DNA from: an uncultured Clostridium sp.
GTDB taxonomy: Bacteria; Bacillota; Clostridia; TANB77; CAG-508
DNA: 48,693 bases
NCBI GenBank assembly: GCA_947245515.1
Contig: CAMXQV010000008.1
Span: 1-48,693, forward strand
Reading direction: 5' to 3'
The notes under the pieces were generated by a model. That model saw only the letters and a list, made by a program, of their open reading frames with translations, was not told the origin of the DNA and did no database searches. Shown here in pieces: positions 42,601 through 48,693 of this stretch (within the stretch, counting starts at the first letter, position 1; every line of letters starts with the position of its first letter). Made by a program: the position numbers and the translations under genes.

Positions 42601-43803
42601 TTATTCTATAATGTCTGCAACAACACCTGAACCAACTGTTCTACCACCTTCACGAATAGCGAATCTTAATCCTTTTTCTATAGCGATTGGTGTAATTAAT
42701 TCAATTGTCATTGATACGTTATCTCCAGGCATTACCATTTCTGTTCCAGCTGGTAATTCAATAACTCCTGTAACGTCTGTTGTTCTAAAGTAGAATTGTG
42801 GTCTATATCCATTAAAGAATGGTGTATGTCTTCCACCTTCATCTTTAGTTAATACATAAACTTCTGATGTGAATTTTGTATGTGGATTTATTGTTCCTGG
42901 TTTACATAGTACTTGACCTCTTTCGATGTCTTTTCTATCTATACCTCTTAATAGTACACCTATGTTGTCTCCAGCTTCTGCTTTGTCTAATAATTTTCTG
43001 AACATTTCTACACCTGTTACAACTGTTTTTCTTCTTTCAGCTGTTAAACCGATGATTTCAACTTCGTCTTGTAATTTAACTTCTCCTCTTTCTACTCTTC
43101 CTGTTGCAACTGTTCCACGTCCTGTAATTGTGAATACGTCTTCAACTGGCATTAAGAATGGTTGATCTATTGGTCTTTCTGGTGTTGGAATGTAACTATC
43201 AATTGCTTCCATTAATTCTTTCATTGGTTTGTATACTTCTTCTTCAGGATTTGTTGATGTACTTTCTAGTACTTGTAATGAAGATCCTTTTACGATTGGA
43301 ATATCGTCTCCTGGGAAACTATATTCAGATAATAGGTCTCTAACTTCCATTTCAACTAATTCTAATAGTTCTGGGTCATCAACCATATCACATTTGTTTA
43401 AATATACTACTATATATTTAACTCCAACTTGTCTTGCAAGTAAGATGTGTTCTCTTGTTTGTGGCATTGGTCCATCTGCTGCTGATACTACTAATACTGC
43501 ACCATCCATTTGAGCAGCACCTGTAATCATGTTTTTAACGTAGTCAGCATGACCTGGACAGTCAACGTGTGCATAGTGTCTTGCATCTGTTTCATATTCA
43601 ACGTGTGCTGTGTTAATTGTAATTCCTCTTGCTTTTTCTTCTGGAGCACCATCGATTTGATCATATGCTTCGTATTGTGCTTTTCCTAATAATGATAAAT
43701 ATTTTGTTATTGCTGCTGTTGTTGTTGTTTTTCCGTGGTCTACGTGACCAATTGTACCAATGTTAACATGTGGTTTTGTTCTTTCAAATTTAGCTTTTGC
43801 CAT
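42601..43803 (-). CDS. tuf: Elongation factor Tu
   Basis: EF-Tu brings aminoacyl-tRNA to the ribosome as a GTP complex. The 400-residue product has G1 GHVDHGKT (19-26), the switch I RGITI, switch [10 protein letters not shown], and G4 NKCDM. Domains II and III are complete and the end ([14 protein letters not shown]) is typical. AAGGAGG precedes the ATG. It is the last gene of the rpsL-rpsG-fusA-tuf order, but a 210-bp gap with its own promoter separates it from fusA, allowing extra EF-Tu synthesis. No mutation at kirromycin-type positions was looked for in detail. Confidence 0.98.
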   Translation of the reverse strand: MAKAKFERTKPHVNIGTIGHVDHGKTTTTAAITKYLSLLGKAQYEAYDQIDGAPEEKARGITINTAHVEYETDARHYAHVDCPGHADYVKNMITGAAQMDGAVLVVSAADGPMPQTREHILLARQVGVKYIVVYLNKCDMVDDPELLELVEMEVRDLLSEYSFPGDDIPIVKGSSLQVLESTSTNPEEEVYKPMKELMEAIDSYIPTPERPIDQPFLMPVEDVFTITGRGTVATGRVERGEVKLQDEVEIIGLTAERRKTVVTGVEMFRKLLDKAEAGDNIGVLLRGIDRKDIERGQVLCKPGTINPHTKFTSEVYVLTKDEGGRHTPFFNGYRPQFYFRTTDVTGVIELPAGTEMVMPGDNVSMTIELITPIAIEKGLRFAIREGGRTVGSGVVADIIE

Positions 43804-43943
43804 TTTTAATCCTCCTTATTTTAAGTTAGTTATTGGTATTGAAGGATTTTTTTTACAATATAGATGCTATATTTCTCACTTTTTTCCTTCAATTATAACT
43901 ACTTTATTTAATTTTAAATTTAATAACTTAATTATATGCCTGT

Positions 43944-43972
43944 ATTCTATAACATTTTTATAAAAAATGCAA
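43944..43972 (-). promoter_or_regulatory. Internal promoter of tuf
   Basis: TTGCAT (43967-43972) and TAGAAT (43944-43949) are 17 bp apart in the fusA-tuf gap. A TTGAAGGA/TCCTTCAA hairpin lies in the leader nearer the gene. Confidence 0.6.
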
Positions 43973-44013
43973 GCCTTTTTTATTTTGTTTTATTAAGTTA
44001 ATAATATTCTTTT

Positions 44014-46098
44014 TTAGTCTTCTTTTTTACTTCTTGATGCAACAATGTTATCATGTACAGATTTTGGAACTTCATCGTAATGGCTTGGTTCCATTGAATA
44101 GGTTCCTCTACCTTGTGTTCTTGAACGTAAGTCTGTTGCATAACCAAACATTTCAGAAAGTGGTATAAAGGCATGAATTTCTTGCATTCCGTCATTTCCG
44201 TCCATTCCTTCCATTCTACCACGTCTTGAGTTTATGTCTCCTATAACATCTCCCATATATTCTTCTGGAACTGTTATTTCAACTTTCATAATTGGTTCTA
44301 GTATAACTGATTTTGCTTGTTTACATCCTTCTTTGAAGGCCATTGATGCTGCAATTTTGAAGGCCATTTCTGATGAGTCAACTTCATGGTATGATCCATC
44401 TACTAAAGCTACTTTAAAGTCGATAACTGGATATCCAGCTAAGATACCACTTTCAGCTGCTTCTCTCATACCTTGTTCAATTGGTTTAATATATTCTTTT
44501 GGAACTGCTCCTCCAACGATTTTGCTTTCAAATTCAATTCCTTTTCCAGCTTCTAATGGTTCCATTTCAAACCAAACATCACCATATTGTCCTTTACCTC
44601 CAGATTGACGAATAAATTTACCTTGAACTCTTACGCTATTTCTAATAGTTTCTTTGTAAGCAACTTGTGGTTTACCTACATTACATTCAACTTTAAATTC
44701 TCTTTTTAATCTATCTACAATAATATCTAGGTGCAATTCACCCATACCAGCTATTATTGTTTGACCTGTTTCATGGTTTGTATATGCTTTAAAGGTTGGA
44801 TCTTCTTCTGCTAGTTTTGATAATGCTATTCCCATTTTTTCTTGTGCTGCTTTATCTTTAGGTTCAATAGCAATGTCTATAACTGGCTCTGGGAATTCCA
44901 TAGATTCTAGTATTATTGGATGATCTGGATCACATAAAGTATTTCCAGTTGTTACTTCTTTTAATCCAACTGCTGCTGCAATATCTCCAGCATATACTTT
45001 GTCTATGTCTTCTCTATGATTTGAGTGCATTTGAAGTATTCTTCCAACTCTTTCTTTTTTGTCTTTACTTGAGTTTAATACTGTTGAACCTGATTCTAAG
45101 GTTCCAGAATATACTCTAAAGAAACATAGTTTTCCAACAAATGGATCTGTAGCTATTTTAAAAGCTAAAGCTGCAAATGGTTCTGAATCTGAAGTTTTTG
45201 CTTCTGTTTCTTCCCCTTCTGATGTTTCACCTTTGATATGTGGTATATCTAATGGTGATGGCATATATTCAACAATTGCATCTAGTAATTCTTGAACTCC
45301 TCTATTTTTATATGATGAACCACATGTTACTGGTACTATTTTGTTTGCTATTGTACCAACTCTTAAACCTTTTTTGATTTCTTCTTCTGTTAGTTCTTCA
45401 CCTTCTAGATATTTCATCATTAATTCTTCATCTTGGTCAGCTACTGATTCGATCATTGAACTTCTGAATTGTTCAGCTTGTTCTTTCATATCTTCTGGTA
45501 TATCTGTTTCTTCAATTTCTTGTCCTAAATCATCTTTATGGATAAAGGCTCTCATTTTAATTAAATCTACTATACCTTTGAAGTTATCTTCGCTTCCTAT
45601 TGGTAATTGGATTGGAACTGCATTTGCTTTTAATCTATTTTTTAATTGATCAACACAAAGCATAAAGTTTGCTCCAACTATGTCCATTTTATTTACATAT
45701 ACCATTCTTGGTACATTGTATTTGTCTGCTTGTCTCCATACAGTTTCTGTTTGTGGTTGAACTCCACCTTTTGCTGCTAATACTGTTACAGCTCCATCAA
45801 GTACTTTTAATGATCTTTGTACTTCTACTGTAAAGTCAACGTGACCTGGTGTATCTATTATATTGATTCTGTTGTTTTTCCAAAAACATGTTGTACATGC
45901 TGATGTAATTGTTATACCTCTTTCTTGTTCTTGTTCCATCCAGTCCATTGTAGCAGCACCTTCATGAACTTCTCCTATTTTATGTGTTTTTCCTGTATAG
46001 AATAAAATTCTCTCTGTTGTTGTTGTTTTTCCGGCATCAATATGTGCCATTATTCCTATATTTCTAGTTTTTTCTAGTGGGTATGCTCTTCCTGCCAT
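44014..46098 (-). CDS. fusA: Elongation factor G
   Basis: EF-G drives ribosomal translocation and, with RRF, recycling. The 694-residue product has G1 [13 protein letters not shown] switch I, DTPGHVDF, and NKMDI. Domains II to V follow, including GMGELHLDI and GAVPKEYI, and the C-terminus SKKED is short and charged. The length is typical of the bacterial housekeeping copy. A G-rich ribosome site (AAAGGGGGAAA) precedes the ATG. It is separated from rpsG by about 300 bp containing two long hairpin repeats, unusual inside a str operon, where gaps are normally short. Confidence 0.98.
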   Translation of the reverse strand: MAGRAYPLEKTRNIGIMAHIDAGKTTTTERILFYTGKTHKIGEVHEGAATMDWMEQEQERGITITSACTTCFWKNNRINIIDTPGHVDFTVEVQRSLKVLDGAVTVLAAKGGVQPQTETVWRQADKYNVPRMVYVNKMDIVGANFMLCVDQLKNRLKANAVPIQLPIGSEDNFKGIVDLIKMRAFIHKDDLGQEIEETDIPEDMKEQAEQFRSSMIESVADQDEELMMKYLEGEELTEEEIKKGLRVGTIANKIVPVTCGSSYKNRGVQELLDAIVEYMPSPLDIPHIKGETSEGEETEAKTSDSEPFAALAFKIATDPFVGKLCFFRVYSGTLESGSTVLNSSKDKKERVGRILQMHSNHREDIDKVYAGDIAAAVGLKEVTTGNTLCDPDHPIILESMEFPEPVIDIAIEPKDKAAQEKMGIALSKLAEEDPTFKAYTNHETGQTIIAGMGELHLDIIVDRLKREFKVECNVGKPQVAYKETIRNSVRVQGKFIRQSGGKGQYGDVWFEMEPLEAGKGIEFESKIVGGAVPKEYIKPIEQGMREAAESGILAGYPVIDFKVALVDGSYHEVDSSEMAFKIAASMAFKEGCKQAKSVILEPIMKVEITVPEEYMGDVIGDINSRRGRMEGMDGNDGMQEIHAFIPLSEMFGYATDLRSRTQGRGTYSMEPSHYDEVPKSVHDNIVASRSKKED

Positions 46099-46135
46099 TT
46101 TTTATATTTCCCCCTTTCGTTTCTCTCTGTTATAT

Positions 46136-46245
46136 TAATATTTGTAGTAAAATTTCCTAAATCGAACTACTGAATTTGTTTTAAGACGAAGGTGTAATTT
46201 GGTACATCGAGGTTTAAAACAAATAACGAAACTGTACAAATATTA
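46136..46245. repeat. Hairpin repeat copy 1 in the rpsG-fusA gap
   Basis: The end arms TAATATTTGTA (46136-46146) and TACAAATATTA (46235-46245) pair perfectly. The core 46174-46224 begins ATTTGTTTTAAGACGA and ends TTTAAAACAAAT, itself an inverted repeat. The 51-bp core matches copy 2 at 48 positions. Confidence 0.8.
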
Positions 46246-46268
46246 CTTATAATATGATTTTCAAATTC

Positions 46269-46394
46269 AAATTTTCATAAAAAGTGATGAGATGTGCATT
46301 TTTGATATTTGTTTTAAGACGATGGTGTACGTTGGTACATCGAGGTTTAAAACAAATATCGAAAATGTGCAGATTATTGCTTTTTATGAAAATT

Positions 46395-46395
<1 letters not shown>
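46269..46395. repeat. Hairpin repeat copy 2 in the rpsG-fusA gap
   Basis: The outer 16-bp arms (46269-46284 with 46380-46395) are perfect, and the stem continues inward through the 51-bp core (46307-46357), including GATGGTGTAC opposite GTACATC. The right end overlaps the rpsG stop codon by one base. It should fold into a stem of about 60 bp in the operon mRNA. Confidence 0.82.
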
Positions 46396-46940
<545 letters not shown>

Positions 46941-47038
46941 TTACGTATAATGCTTATTTATCTATTCTAAATTTAAGTACCTTAATTTAGACAAAATAAC
47001 AAGCACTACAATATGTCTTCTGAGCTTAATTAACTCTA

Positions 47039-47452
47039 TTATTTTTTAGGTTTTTTAGCTCCATATTTAGAACGCGCTTGCATTCTATCTTTAACACCTG
47101 CTGTATCTAATGTTCCTCTAATGATATGGTATCTAACACCTGGAAGGTCTTTTACCCTACCACCTCTTATTAAAACAACACTGTGTTCTTGTAAGTTATG
47201 TCCTATACCTGGTATATAAGATGTAACTTCATAACCATTAGAAAGTCTTACTCTGGCAACTTTTCTTAAAGCAGAGTTTGGCTTTTTAGGTGTAACTGTT
47301 TTTACAACTGTACATACTCCTCTTTTTTGTGGAGCTCTATTATTTGTTAATTTTTTGTTTTTTGAGTTCCATCCATGTTGAAGAGCTGGCGCTGTTGATT
47401 TTGTTACTCCTGTTTTTCTTCCTTTTCTTACTAATTGATTAATTGTTGGCAC
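47039..47452 (-). CDS. rpsL: Ribosomal protein S12
   Basis: S12 sits at the decoding centre and sets accuracy. The 137-residue product begins [12 protein letters not shown] after a GTG start with AGGAGGTGA 7 bp upstream. The streptomycin-related loops are wild type: [11 protein letters not shown] keeps the lysine at the K42/K43 position, and [12 protein letters not shown] keeps the second lysine, so a streptomycin-sensitive allele is predicted. The C-terminal [10 protein letters not shown] is typical. It is the first gene of the str operon and has a strong promoter at 47565-47593. Confidence 0.97.
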   Translation of the reverse strand: MPTINQLVRKGRKTGVTKSTAPALQHGWNSKNKKLTNNRAPQKRGVCTVVKTVTPKKPNSALRKVARVRLSNGYEVTSYIPGIGHNLQEHSVVLIRGGRVKDLPGVRYHIIRGTLDTAGVKDRMQARSKYGAKKPKK

Positions 47453-47459
47453 TTAAATT

Positions 47460-47516
47460 TCACCTCCTATTTTTATGTTATATTTTATGCATATTTTTTT
47501 CTACATAAAATATGAT
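47460..47516 (-). promoter_or_regulatory. Hairpin in the rpsL leader
   Basis: On the minus strand ATATTTTATG pairs with CATAAAATAT around a 14-base A-rich loop, placed between the promoter and the ribosome site. It could affect leader stability; no ribosomal-protein operator was recognised. Confidence 0.35.
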
Positions 47517-47564
47517 TTTTGTTACGGAATTGCATAGTTCAAGCAATCTACTATAACATTTTAT

Positions 47565-47593
47565 ATTTTACCATGTTTTACCTGTTTAGTCAA
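47565..47593 (-). promoter_or_regulatory. Promoter of the str operon
   Basis: TTGACT (47588-47593) and TAAAAT (47565-47570) are 17 bp apart. It begins immediately beside the terminator of the preceding gene and drives rpsL-rpsG-fusA. Confidence 0.78.
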
Positions 47594-47594
47594 T

Positions 47595-47626
47595 AAAAAA
47601 CTTGGATTTTTGTTTCCAAGTTTTTT
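47595..47626. terminator. Terminator of the edge gene upstream of rpsL
   Basis: AAAAAACTTGGA (47595-47606) pairs perfectly with TCCAAGTTTTTT (47615-47626); the loop is 8 bases and T-runs lie on both strands. It separates the edge gene from the str operon promoter. Confidence 0.88.
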
Positions 47627-47703
47627 ATTCTAATTTATGTTCTTTTAATCTATATATTTTTTATTATTCTATCTAGTTCAAAGAAATAATATAATATGCT
47701 TAG

Positions 47704-48693
47704 CTATTTACCCAATTCTTCTTTTGATCCATTTCCTATATTCTCTTTTTCACTTGCTGATTTAGCAGCTTGCTTTTCAATACTTCCTTCACTATTTTCT
47801 ACATTAAATTGCTCTTTAAATTGTTTTTCGTCCCAACCTTTAAAGAAATTTTCAATATCATATAAATCTTCATCAATATTATTAGATAATTCTTGTAATT
47901 CATGTAATTCTTGTTCATCCTTAGTATTATATTTTCTTCCACTAGTTAAAGCTTTATTTCTATTAAATTTTTTACCTTTTATTAATGCTCCTGATTTTTG
48001 TTCAGCTTTTGTATATTTTCTCAATTTAAGCTTTTCAAATAGGTTCAAGCCTTCTAAATTATGTGTTAATTCAAAAGGTAATTCTTCTTTATTATATATT
48101 GAAGAAATATATCCTTTAATTAAATCTGGATTGTTTTGAATAGCTTGTATTACTGCTGGATTAATTTTTCTATATAAATTTCTTGATGCAATTCCCTTCC
48201 CAGCAATGTCTTTACAAATTCCCTTAATATCTAATCTTTTAAATTTATCCTTTTTCTCTTCTTGTGCACTGAAAATACTAGAACTTTTTGTTTCACCATT
48301 AGTATTTGATATTGTTACAAAACCAATTTTTTCATCTATTATTATTGATGTTTTTTCTATTTGCTCCATTACTTGTGTACCAGTTGAATTTGATGTTGTT
48401 TTATCATTTAAATTTAAATGAATATTTTTGTAATCTTCATTAATTATATCCTTTTGAATCTTTTTACCAAGTTCTTCTATTGGTTCCTTTGATAATACAT
48501 TATGTACTTTATTCTTTTTTTCTGTATTTAATGTTATATTAGCTGTTTCAATTTGATCTGGTTGCAAGTGTATATTTTTATAGTCACTGTTCATATCTTT
48601 TAAAATATTATTGCCTTTTTCTTCTAATTGTTGTTTTACTTTTTCCTCTTCTTGTCTTGCTTTTTCCTCTTCTTGTCTTGCTTTTTCCTCTTC
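47704..48693 (-). CDS. Coiled-coil-rich protein of unknown function (5' end cut by the window edge)
   Basis: The frame stays open to the right edge, so the true start lies beyond it; the visible part is 329 codons. At the edge the protein has repeated EEEKARQ heptads (21-bp DNA repeats), then two copies of a DYKNIHL motif about 50 residues apart, a Ser/Thr-rich middle, a Lys/Arg-rich stretch (LRKYTKAEQKSGALIKGKK) and an acidic end. An in-frame ATG at 48594 is an internal methionine without a ribosome site. No family is recognised, and no membrane segment is seen in the visible part. Confidence 0.7.
   Translation of the reverse strand, partial: EEEKARQEEEKARQEEEKVKQQLEEKGNNILKDMNSDYKNIHLQPDQIETANITLNTEKKNKVHNVLSKEPIEELGKKIQKDIINEDYKNIHLNLNDKTTSNSTGTQVMEQIEKTSIIIDEKIGFVTISNTNGETKSSSIFSAQEEKKDKFKRLDIKGICKDIAGKGIASRNLYRKINPAVIQAIQNNPDLIKGYISSIYNKEELPFELTHNLEGLNLFEKLKLRKYTKAEQKSGALIKGKKFNRNKALTSGRKYNTKDEQELHELQELSNNIDEDLYDIENFFKGWDEKQFKEQFNVENSEGSIEKQAAKSASEKENIGNGSKEELGK

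Noticed and set aside
44234-45649. Plus-strand open frames opposite fusA
   Set aside because: Antisense shadows of a strongly conserved gene, without ribosome sites or known domains.

Overview
The window is AT-rich DNA from a spore-forming, low-GC Firmicute, most likely an uncultured gut member of the class Clostridia. The signs are a complete Spo0A, a Firmicutes-type str operon (rpsL-rpsG-fusA-tuf), plsX-acpP, an AddB-type nuclease, Shine-Dalgarno sites close to AGGAGG, near-consensus sigma-A promoters and TGA used as a stop. No rRNA or tRNA gene was seen. Species cannot be named from the sequence alone.

Layout. 1-2.5 kb: the tail of a repeat element, then leuS. 2.6-4.6 kb: two unassigned genes, one built of 12-residue helical repeats and one with an HExxH metallopeptidase motif. 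4.7-14.1 kb, all minus strand: a GltD-like flavoprotein, a frameshifted family 4 uracil-DNA glycosylase, an S66 LD-carboxypeptidase, pgeF, an MFS transporter, addB without a neighbouring addA, and an Ogg-type DNA glycosylase. 14.4-15.5 kb is a graveyard: a broken C5 cytosine methyltransferase, an orphan fragment joined to it and a possible DNA-binding remnant. 15.6-18.3 kb: a YitT protein, a radical SAM protein and rnc. A 185-bp inverted-repeat element (MITE-like) separates these from a plus-strand pair, a G5/SH3/glucosaminidase wall hydrolase and an unknown membrane-anchored protein. 21.0-21.6 kb holds an integrase remnant and a 29-residue micro-ORF, followed by spo0A, yigZ, a BaiN-like flavoprotein, a P-loop kinase-like gene and a methionine gamma-lyase-family gene.

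27.1-38.9 kb is the most distinctive part: two adjacent paralogous surface proteins (1791 and 2005 residues). Each has a signal peptide, a Cys/Gln thioester (TQXA-type) adhesin domain, a stack of DUF11-like stalk modules and a C-terminal membrane anchor without LPXTG. The larger gene carries five nearly identical 705-bp tandem repeats in a B-A-B-A-A order. Both genes have a sigma-A-like promoter with 16-bp spacing and a TACGGAAA element exactly 50 bp upstream of the -35. A copy in the same gene-relative orientation precedes the divergent D,D-carboxypeptidase gene, which suggests a small cell-surface regulon.

40.8-47.5 kb: acpP and plsX, then the str operon, with long palindromic elements inserted between tuf and plsX and, as a tandem pair, between rpsG and fusA. 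The right edge cuts a coiled-coil-rich gene of unknown function. Four families of short palindromic or repeated elements are scattered through the intergenic spaces, so the chromosome is rich in non-autonomous repeats although no intact transposase lies in the window.
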